A stretch of 64,000 bases of DNA, taken from G032773895 sp965248935. Its GTDB lineage: Bacteria; Pseudomonadota; Gammaproteobacteria; Pseudomonadales; Cellvibrionaceae. Both the position numbers and the translations under genes were made by a program. This document shows positions 26,566 through 33,963 of the stretch, one piece after another. Positions within the stretch are counted from its first letter, which is position 1, and each line of letters opens with the position of its first letter. The DNA is taken from contig OZ252214.1 of assembly GCA_965248935.1 (NCBI GenBank), forward strand, positions 1,178,001-1,242,000, in the 5' to 3' direction. The notes beneath the pieces are model-generated. The model was not told where the DNA came from and made no database searches. It saw nothing but the letters and a program-made list of their open reading frames with translations.

Positions 26566-26608
26566 TGTAGTGGTCTAATGATTGGTACGAAAAAACTTGA
26601 CCACTACA
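26566..26608. repeat. perfect 10-bp inverted repeat with 23-base spacer
   Basis: TGTAGTGGTC at 26566-26575 and GACCACTACA at 26599-26608. It lies immediately upstream of the 50-codon gene. It could be its operator, or the paired ends of a deleted small mobile element. The rest of the stretch to IS66 copy 2 (26609-26732) has no gene I can support. Confidence 0.7.
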
Positions 26609-26755
26609 CTAGGAGATATGCCTCTCCATCTGGACTGAACCATGCACCAACCGTCCGCCGATTGGATGGGCGTAAACTGGTCACAGTTTAATCATGACCA
26701 ACCCCGCCCCGCTATTTCGTCAATGGTAAATGGTAAACGCCAAACCAATTACCCC

Positions 26756-28270
26756 CTAGCTTAATATCACATTCCAAGGTAATAAATCAGCTAGATCATC
26801 CTCTCTCGACCTATTGGGCAATTCTGTAAACACATGCTTCAAATACTCGTAGGGGTTGACACTATTGGCTTTGGCGGTTTCGACAAGACTGTATAAATTT
26901 GCACTCGCCTTGGCGCCCGCCTGGCTTTTGCTAAACATCCAGTTCTTTCTGCCTATCGTAAAAGGTCTTATAGCACGTTCCGCTGGATTATTATCTATCG
27001 GGTACGAGCCATCTTTCAGGTACGCCGTTAAACGTTCCCATTGATTACTCAGATACCTCAACGCCGCCCCCATTTTTGATGACGGGAGTATGGTGAGTAA
27101 GCTTTTATCCAACCATTTCTTTATTTTTCCCAGAATCGGAATCGCCTCTTTTTGACGTATCTCATACCGTTTTTCGGGAGGCTCCTTTTTTATTTTTGCT
27201 TCGATGCGGTAAAGCGCTTGAATAAAGGCAATCGCTTGATCCGCTTTGCCTGTTTTTCCTTTTGGTTGGGCTTTTTGAGCGTCAGTAAATTTTCTTCGGG
27301 CATGTGCCCAGCAGCCAAGGCGTGTAATACCGTATTGGTTACACGCCGGTTCGTAGCCATCATAACCATCGACCATAATTGCCTGAGTGGTTTCAGACAG
27401 CAGTGCTTTTGGTGTTTCTTGGCTCCGTGACGGTGAATAGTGAAACACCATCGCAGAGTGTTGCTTAACGCTAGCCATCAACCACATATAGCTTTTACTT
27501 TGTGCTGACTTACCCGGTTCATCCAGTACTTGAAGGGGTGTTTCATCCATGTGTAATAGTGTTTGTTGCTGTAAGTGTTCGATCAGGCGATCAATGAGTG
27601 ACTGCACTAACTCCCCCACCTTAATCATCCAGTTGGCCAAGTTGGTGCGATCCAGTTCGATTCCAATGCGCTTGAACATGTTACTTTGACGGTACAAGGG
27701 TAATGCATCGCAGTATTTTTGTGTGGCCACAAAGGCGAGTAAGCCAGGACTAGCAATACTCTTCTCAATGGCTTGTTTCGGTTTTTTTGCGGTGACAATG
27801 TGCAGATCACAGCAAGGGCAGGCGTATTTTAATCGGCGATGACGAATGACTTTGATTTGAGCGGGGATGATATCCAATTGTTCATGATCATCACTTCCAA
27901 TCTGTTTTAAGGTGCTGCCGTCATGTGGGCAGGTTTTCTCTTCTTCTGGAAGGTCGTGAATAATGTCTTCGCGTGGGTAAGCATCGGGAATGCTAACTCG
28001 TGGTTTACGGGTGCGCTGATACGCCTTAACTGTCGTCTCGCTATGCTCTTCTACCTCATCTTCTACCAGGCTTTCAGCTTCGTTGAATAAGCTTGTCTGG
28101 TCAGGTGAGACCTTTTCACTGGATGCGCCAAACCGACGTGCTAAAAATAGACGTATCTGTTCTTTTAATGCGTTAACTTGTGCATCACGCTCCGCAGTTT
28201 TCTCTTTTTCAAGTAACAACTGTTCACGTAATTGTTTAACTTCTTGCTGTAATTTCACGACATCATTCAT
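26756..28270 (-). CDS. tnpC: IS66 transposase TnpC
   Basis: A 504-residue DDE transposase of the IS66 family, full length. It has an N-terminal leucine-rich coiled coil (VVKLQQEVKQLREQLL), zinc-binding pairs TCPHDGS and YACPCCDLH, the catalytic region from LLHMDETPLQVLD through MVDGYDGYEP and LGCWAHARRKF, and the C-terminal NNPAERAIRPFTIGRKNW with the last acidic residue. It differs from the broken copy 1 mainly in residues 12-40. It should be able to mobilise both IS66 copies, since their ends are identical. Confidence 0.95.
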   Translation of the reverse strand: MNDVVKLQQEVKQLREQLLLEKEKTAERDAQVNALKEQIRLFLARRFGASSEKVSPDQTSLFNEAESLVEDEVEEHSETTVKAYQRTRKPRVSIPDAYPREDIIHDLPEEEKTCPHDGSTLKQIGSDDHEQLDIIPAQIKVIRHRRLKYACPCCDLHIVTAKKPKQAIEKSIASPGLLAFVATQKYCDALPLYRQSNMFKRIGIELDRTNLANWMIKVGELVQSLIDRLIEHLQQQTLLHMDETPLQVLDEPGKSAQSKSYMWLMASVKQHSAMVFHYSPSRSQETPKALLSETTQAIMVDGYDGYEPACNQYGITRLGCWAHARRKFTDAQKAQPKGKTGKADQAIAFIQALYRIEAKIKKEPPEKRYEIRQKEAIPILGKIKKWLDKSLLTILPSSKMGAALRYLSNQWERLTAYLKDGSYPIDNNPAERAIRPFTIGRKNWMFSKSQAGAKASANLYSLVETAKANSVNPYEYLKHVFTELPNRSREDDLADLLPWNVILS

Positions 28271-28292
28271 GGGATGGATTATACCAAAACAC

Positions 28293-28649
28293 TTAACCTA
28301 CAGCGCTAAATTCCAACCGCTGATGGGGTTTTATTTGGGTAAAATCAAAGCCACGTAATAACCAGACCCATTGCTCCTGGGTAATTTTCAGTGTGGAATT
28401 CTCAGAACGCTTCGGCCATTTGAATGTATCTTTCTCCAGACGCTTTTGCCATAAAGCAAAACCTGTTTCGTCCCAATAGAGTACTTTGAGTTGTGTTCGT
28501 CGTTTGTTGCAGAAAACAAACAAAGCTTGGTCAAAGGGCGATAGTTGCATGGCTTCGGATACGATTAACGACAGGCCATTCATTGCTTTTCTAAAGTCCA
28601 CCGGGTCACGATGTAAATAGACATCGACTGAATTACACCAGCTAATCAT
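28293..28649 (-). CDS. tnpB: IS66 accessory protein TnpB
   Basis: A 118-residue IS66 Orf2-like protein with the same sequence as the one in copy 1. It overlaps tnpA by four bases and lies 22 bases before tnpC. Needed for transposition in this family. Confidence 0.93.
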   Translation of the reverse strand: MISWCNSVDVYLHRDPVDFRKAMNGLSLIVSEAMQLSPFDQALFVFCNKRRTQLKVLYWDETGFALWQKRLEKDTFKWPKRSENSTLKITQEQWVWLLRGFDFTQIKPHQRLEFSAVG

Positions 28650-28933
28650 GAGAGACTATGCACCAAAGCGACAAAGGATTGAACCGGCATGGCATCCGGG
28701 CAGTGTATTTTACAGCGTCCAACCTGGATGGTCAGGCTAACGGGGGATTCCGGCGGTGTTTCAATAACGGCTTTTTCAAAGGCTGGCCTATCTGAAGAAA
28801 GAAGCTTTGAGCGTTTTAAGGAAAAGTATTTGGGGTTAAGGTTATTTTCTTCACAGAATTGCGTTTGTATTAGACCAGATTGATTAAATGCCTCGATCAG
28901 TTTTGGCCAATCGTATTTACGCTGCTTTGTCAT
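28646..28933 (-). CDS. tnpA: IS66 accessory protein TnpA
   Basis: A 95-residue leading gene of the IS66 operon, with the SGLIQTQFCEENN helix-turn-helix-like start and the GRCKIHCPDAMP tail. It has one residue different from copy 1 (A instead of T in FEKAVIE). It overlaps tnpB by ATGA. Confidence 0.9.
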   Translation of the reverse strand: MTKQRKYDWPKLIEAFNQSGLIQTQFCEENNLNPKYFSLKRSKLLSSDRPAFEKAVIETPPESPVSLTIQVGRCKIHCPDAMPVQSFVALVHSLS

Positions 28934-29013
28934 ATTACCTGCTCGCTTAATGGAGGGGATAATTTATCGTGTTAGGTTTGGACTGTGTAGGGGGTAATTG
29001 GTTTGGCGTTTAC

Positions 29014-29379
29014 GATGAAGGCGCTACGATATAGAAATGTAGAGGAAGGTTTAATCTTCCATACAGATCGCGGTTCGGAATACGGAGCTTATTTAATTCA
29101 AGATGAATTGAGGGCGGTCGGGGCTAAGTCCAGCATGAATAGGCCGAAATCGATCACGGATAATATCCATATGGAGTCTTTTTTCCAGTCGATGAAAACA
29201 GAATGCTATCACGGTGTTTCATTTGAGGATGAAACTGACCTAAGGTTCGCATTGAGCTACTATTTGGATTGTTATTATAATATAGTACGAATACATACAG
29301 GTATTAAAAATGTATCCCCAGAAGCGTTTGAAGAGTTGGTCGCGTAAATGAAATTAGGTGTCTACTTTTCGGGGGGAGG
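29014..29379 (+). pseudogene. IS3-family transposase OrfB, C-terminal remnant with right end
   Basis: About 110 residues of the IS3-family integrase core survive: GLIFHTDRGSEYGA (second catalytic Asp), SITDNIHMESFFQSMKTE (catalytic Glu) and YNIVRIHTGIKNVSPEAFE, ending with TAA at 29347. The N-terminal half is missing; the frame is cut at the IS66 copy 2 border. Just after the stop, GGTGTCTACTTTTCGGGG (from 29357) looks like the right terminal repeat of the element. Its missing half is not found on the other side of IS66 copy 2. Confidence 0.88.
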
Positions 29380-30076
29380 CTTCTCGTCTACATTACAAAA
29401 ATACGCAAGCTACAGGCGTTATTTGCGACGTGATGTTGCATAAATATATGTTGTAAGCTGGTTCTGTTTCGTAGTTATTTAGTTAAGAGTATTTATCTAT
29501 ATTCGGTATTAAATAGAAGTAAATCCAGCAGTGCAACCTGAAGTTCTACCTTCAGTATCCTACCCACCATGCGAAAAGGAAATGGTGTGAAGCGCTGGGA
29601 ACAATGTACCCTGTTAAGAGGAACCGCGAGGGGAATCGGAACTGCGAGTGTTACGCGGTCGGGGGCTAGGATGGAGAAATAAGATGAACGTAAGTAAAGA
29701 ATCGTTGACGTTCCGTGAGATGTAGAACTGCCAAAGACACTGATAGGCAGCCACCAAAAAGGTAAGCAATCTCGGTGCAATCTTGATAACGTGGATTGTA
29801 CGTAGACATCGTATTGCCGGAATACAGATTCCATCTAAGTTTCTCGTTAAGGTATTTATGCAGAACATGGCAATGTCGTAGAGCCTTCAAGGAAGAAGAC
29901 GGTAACCAGTGATGGAGCCTGAGACTCTGCGTCAATGAGATGGAGGAAAAAGCGAATGAAATTCTGTAATGGAAGTTATACGGGTTCAAACTTTGCCCGA
30001 CACAAAAGTGTGCTGACGTCCTCTCGGTGCTTTATTGCAAGAAGATTTGTGGAATTGATTTTATGAGGGGGAGCAA

Positions 30077-31576
30077 ATGACGGCGCAGTTAGCTGATGCA
30101 CCTTCAAGCGATGCTGAGAAGTGGAACAATGTAAATTGGAAAGCAGTAGAAGCGCACGTTTATCGACTGCAAACACGTATTGCAAAATCCATCCGCGACA
30201 AGAAATGGCGAAAGGCGCGAGCCCTTCAACATATACTTTCGCGGTCGTTTTCAGCAAAATTACTTGCTGTCAAAGCGGTTGTTTCAAATAAAGGGAGTCG
30301 AACGGCCGGAATCGACAGGGTGGTGTGGACATCGCCAGGTCAGTATTGGCGGGCGGCTCATGATTTAAAACCGCAATTTTATCGCGCACAGCCTTTGCGT
30401 CGAATATACATCCCCAAGAAAAACGGTGATCGTCGCCCCTTGGGCATTCCCACACTTCACGATCGAGCTATGCAGGCACTCTTTGCACTGGGCCTCAAAC
30501 CCATTGCAGAAACCACAGGAGATAAACATTCCTTCGGGTTCAGGGAGAAGCGTAGTCTGCATGACGCGTGTCAGCAGGGTTTTATTACACTGGCCCAAAA
30601 GTCATCCGCACAATGGATACTCGAAGCCGATATAAAAGCCTGTTTTGACCGAATCAGTCACGAGTGGTTGCTGGAGCATATCCCTTTGCCGAGAAAGATT
30701 CTGCGGCAATGGCTTAAGTCGGGTTACATAGAAAGGAGTACAAGATACGAGACGGAAGACGGCACCCCGCAGGGCGGAATAATCTCTCCAATATTGTGTA
30801 ATATGGCCTTGGATGGCTTAGAAGAACTTATTGTGCCTCGTTACAGTGGTAAAGTTCGTAGTAAGTTGCATATTATCCGATATGCGGACGACTTTATTAT
30901 AACGGGGAAAACACCAGAAGTTCTTGAGCAAGAAATTCGACCTAAGGTTGAGCGTTTTCTTGCAGAAAGGGGATTGCAGTTATCGGAAGAGAAAACCCGT
31001 GTAAGTCATATTGATGAGGGGTTCAATTTTCTAGGGTTCAACTTTAGGAAATATAAGCAGAAACTCCTCATACAACCCCGAGATGGAAAAACCAAAGAGC
31101 TGGTTGATAAAGTACGTAAGCTGCTGAATACCTTCCGAGGAATTCCATTTTATGCGCTGCTATCAAAGCTGAATGCGGTGATACGGGGTTGGGCCTATGC
31201 ACACAGACACGTTGTAGCAAAAGACCGATTATCCTATGTTGACGACAAGATATATCCTTTAGTCAAAAGTTGGCTGCAGCGAGAACATCGTTCAAAAACA
31301 TGGGCGTGGATCAGAAAGCGATATCGTGGTCGTTTCAAGGGGCGTATTGAGTTTGGATGTTATTACGTCAAGGCATCGGGTGAGCAAAAGCTCATACGAC
31401 TTTTTAAAGCTAGGGATCTTCCGATCCGTTATCATATAAAAGTTCGCAACAGCGCGAACCCGTATGATCTAGCCTTTAAAGCCTACTTTGAGGCGAGGGA
31501 AGAAAATCAAAAACGTTTGGCTAAACGAGATAGAGCCTTTCTAAACAAATCATCATTAGAGAGGGTAGCGGCTTAA
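30077..31576 (+). CDS. ltrA: group II intron reverse transcriptase/maturase (no HNH domain)
   Basis: A 499-residue intron-encoded protein that would help splicing and copy the intron RNA during retrohoming. N-terminal RT-0 region (NWKAVEAHVYRLQTRIAKSI), fingers-palm with GIDRVVW, RRPLGIPTLHDRAMQAL, GFREKRS, EADIKACFD, TPQGGIISPILCN and the catalytic RYADDF. Then the maturase/thumb domain (FRGIPFYALLSKLNAVIRGWAYAHR). It ends soon after NPYDLAFKAYFEARE, where relatives usually continue into a CxxC...HH endonuclease; that domain is absent. A GAGGGGG ribosome site precedes the ATG. Without HNH it would rely on nicks or replication forks for mobility (family knowledge). Confidence 0.93.
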   Translation: MTAQLADAPSSDAEKWNNVNWKAVEAHVYRLQTRIAKSIRDKKWRKARALQHILSRSFSAKLLAVKAVVSNKGSRTAGIDRVVWTSPGQYWRAAHDLKPQFYRAQPLRRIYIPKKNGDRRPLGIPTLHDRAMQALFALGLKPIAETTGDKHSFGFREKRSLHDACQQGFITLAQKSSAQWILEADIKACFDRISHEWLLEHIPLPRKILRQWLKSGYIERSTRYETEDGTPQGGIISPILCNMALDGLEELIVPRYSGKVRSKLHIIRYADDFIITGKTPEVLEQEIRPKVERFLAERGLQLSEEKTRVSHIDEGFNFLGFNFRKYKQKLLIQPRDGKTKELVDKVRKLLNTFRGIPFYALLSKLNAVIRGWAYAHRHVVAKDRLSYVDDKIYPLVKSWLQREHRSKTWAWIRKRYRGRFKGRIEFGCYYVKASGEQKLIRLFKARDLPIRYHIKVRNSANPYDLAFKAYFEAREENQKRLAKRDRAFLNKSSLERVAA

Positions 31577-31653
31577 AAAAAAATATAAAAAAAAATGAAA
31601 TCATTATTGAAAACAGATGGGTGGGTCGAGAATGATCGGTCTTCAAAGGGCTT

Positions 31654-31687
31654 GAGCTGTATGATGGGAAACTATCACGTACAGTTC
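31654..31687 (+). ncRNA. group II intron domain V (catalytic hairpin)
   Basis: A 34-base hairpin GAGCTGTATGATG / CTATCACGTACAGTTC with a GGAA-type loop. It carries the AGC catalytic triad near the 5' side and the two-base bulge typical of domain V, and is the clearest RNA signature in the intron. Domain VI follows after three bases. Confidence 0.9.
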
Positions 31688-31757
31688 TTAGGGGGCGAAG
31701 GGCTGTAAGGCCCTTAGCTACCCGGTACGAATCAATAATAAATACAGGAACATTTTT

Positions 31758-32168
31758 ATGACAAATAATATTTATGAAAGCCCACAGTCTGATATTTCAA
31801 GCATGTCAGACGACGTTGTGAGTTTAACTTGGGGGAAAATATTATTCTCTTTCAAAGGGCGGATACCGCGGAAGACTTACTGGGGTTCGTTTTTGGGAAT
31901 GATGGCAGCAAGCATTATTTTTGTCTTAATAACCAGGTTATTTGAACTGAGTGAAAATACTTTTATAGTTTTGTTCATGATATTTTATATTCCCCTTATT
32001 TGGGTATCGCTTGCCATACAGGTTAAGCGTTGGCACGACAGAGATAAATCGGGTTGGTGGGTGCTCATTTCATTTGTACCAATAATAGGACCAATATGGG
32101 CATTTGTGGAAAATGGGTGTCTACCTGGAAGTTTGGGCGCAAATAATTACGGGCCGCCAAGCGTATAA
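31758..32168 (+). CDS. DUF805 membrane protein
   Basis: A 136-residue inner-membrane protein of the DUF805 family. The domain starts with FSFKGRIPRKTYW. Membrane segments at about residues 48-65, 72-92 and 104-120 are interrupted by IQVKRWHDRDKSGWW, and it ends SLGANNYGP, all family hallmarks. Function unknown. AGGA lies upstream of the ATG. The gene begins 29 bases after the predicted intron 3' end, so the intron sits in its leader. DUF805 genes are common in integron cassettes; cassette-like ends flank this unit (see findings). Confidence 0.88.
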   Translation: MTNNIYESPQSDISSMSDDVVSLTWGKILFSFKGRIPRKTYWGSFLGMMAASIIFVLITRLFELSENTFIVLFMIFYIPLIWVSLAIQVKRWHDRDKSGWWVLISFVPIIGPIWAFVENGCLPGSLGANNYGPPSV

Positions 32169-32215
32169 CAATCGAGTCAACTCGACCGGGTAGTTCCCCC
32201 GATTTAATGGACACC
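32164..32215. repeat. cassette-end-like motif followed by an IS3-type terminus
   Basis: TATAACAA at 32164-32171 overlaps the DUF805 stop and is followed by the small hairpin TCGAG-TCAA-CTCGA (32172-32185), resembling the start of an integron attC site. From 32191, TAGTTCCCCCGATTTAATGG then ACACC reads, on the other strand, like the end of an IS3-family element (GGTGTCC...). The attC-like part is cut short there. Confidence 0.4.
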
Positions 32216-32456
32216 TTGAGGGTGTAAAAAAGATTGTGTAACTGCTCATTATCCTTAACCTACCCACTAGGTAATCATAATGAGCAGAACAATGGATCAG
32301 AAGAAACTCCAAGCACTAGCCGAAGAACTGGCCAAAGACCTCAAAACACCGGAAGATCTGAGTGCGCTTAGCGCTCAGCTCACCAAAATCACTGTTGAGG
32401 CCACACAGAGCCGCTACTTGGCGACAGATAAGCCTCCAAGTTCAGGTGATTATTAA
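32216..32456 (+). pseudogene. IS256-family transposase remnant (5' end)
   Basis: GGGTGTAAAAAAGATTGTG (from about 32220) resembles an IS256-type left end. A frame from 32280 then gives MSRTMDQKKLQALAEELA and KTPEDLSALSAQLTKITVEA, the usual N-terminus of IS256 Mutator-type transposases. After this the sequence departs from the family and stops at 32456, so only the first 45 or so residues remain. Nothing else is seen up to the ampE stop at 32501. Confidence 0.75.
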
Positions 32457-32500
32457 AACCAAACTTCTTGGGGCTCGCTATTACTTAGTGTCAACAGGCC

Positions 32501-33352
32501 CTAGATTAAGATAATGCCTAAAGAAGTAATTGCCAGCCAAAACCAAAGTGTCCGGGTATACAATCGAACAAGTAAACCTAACTCTTTTTTGGTAACGTCA
32601 CAGGTTTGATCCAGCTCATCATCTACAGAAAGCGCTCCAAGAATAGAGTTGCTTAAGACCTCAATTGTCGATCTATGAAAACAGACTAAGCATTCCTTCC
32701 ACCTTAGGTAACACCCAGTGAAGTTTCCAGTAAAGGCAAAAGACAACCCAAGAACTCTTACCACTGGCCATTCAAGAATCCAGAGAAGCCTAGCGGACAA
32801 TTCACCACCTACATCACCCTCTTCCCGCACTTGGTCTAACCTAACCAATCTATAGGCCAATGCGCCCATTGGTCCCAACAGAAAAAACCAAAATAGGACG
32901 GCAAACATCCTCTCAAAACCTTTATAGCCCGCTTCATCAAGAAAATGCTGATGAAGGGTTGACCAATCACCCTCTTTCAAGTTTTCAACTGAAACATTCA
33001 ACCCCTTGGCTTGGACAAGGGCTTCCTCCCAGTCATCCTGATTGCACGCAAAGATGTATTCATTGACTAGATCGTTAAATTCACCGCGACCGAAGCTGTA
33101 TAACAAAATAACGACACCATAGGGAAGAAGTAACCAACTGGATATACCCCCCAACACTACACCGAACAATGCAACCACAACCATTGGCACTCCAATTTTA
33201 CCCGCCAATAGAGCTACCTCAGTTTTTGGCACAGATTCTTTCCCCTTTAAAAAACGACACCAGTTATAAAACCAGCGGTCTTTGTGAAGAGGGTTATTGG
33301 CGCCCCATACTTGTAAAAATCCAATAGCCAAAATAACAATAAATAGGTGCAT
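32501..33352 (-). CDS. ampE: AmpE-like membrane protein
   Basis: A 283-residue inner-membrane protein of the AmpE (CobD/CbiB-related) family. Hydrophobic segments at the N-terminus, about 50-85, 145-165, 190-205 and the C-terminus flank a cytosolic loop with FGRGEFNDLVNEYIFACNQ. It lies eight bases after ampD, the classic ampDE pairing. AmpE is described as a signalling modulator of beta-lactamase induction, with a poorly understood biochemical role. No beta-lactamase or AmpR gene is visible here. Confidence 0.88.
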   Translation of the reverse strand: MHLFIVILAIGFLQVWGANNPLHKDRWFYNWCRFLKGKESVPKTEVALLAGKIGVPMVVVALFGVVLGGISSWLLLPYGVVILLYSFGRGEFNDLVNEYIFACNQDDWEEALVQAKGLNVSVENLKEGDWSTLHQHFLDEAGYKGFERMFAVLFWFFLLGPMGALAYRLVRLDQVREEGDVGGELSARLLWILEWPVVRVLGLSFAFTGNFTGCYLRWKECLVCFHRSTIEVLSNSILGALSVDDELDQTCDVTKKELGLLVRLYTRTLWFWLAITSLGIILI

Positions 33353-33360
33353 TGTGTTCT

Positions 33361-33909
33361 CTACTTGGTCAGGCTCGAAAGATAGCGCGTCCAGTCAAAT
33401 GCTGGGCCAGGATCAGTTTTTCGTCCAGGCGCAATATCACTATGTCCAACAATTCTGCTAGGCGTTATTAGCGCATACTCCTCCATTATGACAGTAGTTG
33501 CCTCCTTAAGTTTGGAGTATTGAGAGGCAGTGTAGGCAATATTGTCCCCACCTTCTAGCTCTATTCCAATGGCGTAGTCATTACACTCATTCCTACCCTC
33601 AAAACTTGAGCGGCCTGAATGCCAGGCCCGGTCATTAAAGGAAACAAATTGCGTGACCTGACCTGACCTCTCAATCAACAAATGAGACGATACCCGTAGC
33701 GGGCATATAGTTTCAAAAAATGGGTGAACGGAAGGTGTTAAATTGTTACAGAAAAACTCGTGAATGTGCCCTCCTCCGAATTTTTCTGGGGGAAGGCTGA
33801 TATTGTGGATCACTAATAAACTAATATCGCCCCCACTTGGGCGCTCGTTAAAGTTTGGGGAGTGCGTTTTCTGGGCCGCAACCCACCAACCTTCGTTTAT
33901 CAAAGCCAT
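33361..33909 (-). CDS. ampD: 1,6-anhydro-N-acetylmuramyl-L-alanine amidase AmpD
   Basis: A cytosolic zinc amidase that removes the peptide from anhydro-muropeptides imported by AmpG; loss of it induces AmpC in other species. It has 182 residues. Zinc ligands are in LLVIHNISLPP (His), RAWHSGRS region and IVGHSDIAPGRKTDPG (His and Asp), and the substrate region GGGHIHEFF is present. The frame extends to a TTG at 33921. I prefer the ATG at 33909 (MALINEGWW), though its AGGA is close. ampE follows directly. Confidence 0.93.
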   Translation of the reverse strand: MALINEGWWVAAQKTHSPNFNERPSGGDISLLVIHNISLPPEKFGGGHIHEFFCNNLTPSVHPFFETICPLRVSSHLLIERSGQVTQFVSFNDRAWHSGRSSFEGRNECNDYAIGIELEGGDNIAYTASQYSKLKEATTVIMEEYALITPSRIVGHSDIAPGRKTDPGPAFDWTRYLSSLTK

Positions 33910-33963
33910 ATTTCCTGACAAAGAGCCAATAATAGCCTGAGATACGGAAAGGAAACAGAAGAA

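Larger units (their letters stand above)
26733..29013 (-). mobile_element. IS66-family insertion sequence, copy 2 (intact)
   Basis: A 2281-bp element with the same perfect 26-bp terminal inverted repeats and the same orientation as copy 1. All three genes are open, so it should be the active copy. Flanking octamers (GGTAAATG and GATGAAGG) do not match. Its right end abuts an IS3-family transposase remnant cut exactly at the border, which shows insertion into, or deletion up to, an older element. Confidence 0.95.
29531..31728 (+). mobile_element. group II intron
   Basis: A ribozyme-type retroelement of about 2.2 kb in sense orientation upstream of the DUF805 gene. The 3' end is certain in kind: domain V (31654-31687) has the 34-base form GAGC...GGGAAAC...GTTC, followed by a domain VI hairpin (about 31691-31723, AAGGGC/GCCCTT) with an unpaired A. 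The 3' boundary at 31728 (GGTAC) and the 5' boundary at 29531 (GTGCAACCTG) are estimates; the 5' one deviates from the usual GTGYG start. The stretch 29531-30076 is structured intron RNA without a real gene. The reverse transcriptase gene lies in domain IV. Confidence 0.85.

Noticed and set aside
26509..26691. 60-codon plus-strand frame upstream of IS66 copy 2.
   Set aside because: It runs antisense to the more plausible 50-codon gene, through the inverted repeat, with no recognisable product.
3232..29013. The two IS66 copies as a composite transposon carrying the region between them.
   Set aside because: The interior is conserved core DNA in the standard order (xerD-dsbC-hom-thrC-recJ, minor pilins), and there is no outer target duplication.
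29493..29989. Several minus-strand open frames of 80-110 codons in 29.5-30.0 kb.
   Set aside because: They overlap each other in different frames, match no family, and lie in the structured 5' RNA of the group II intron.
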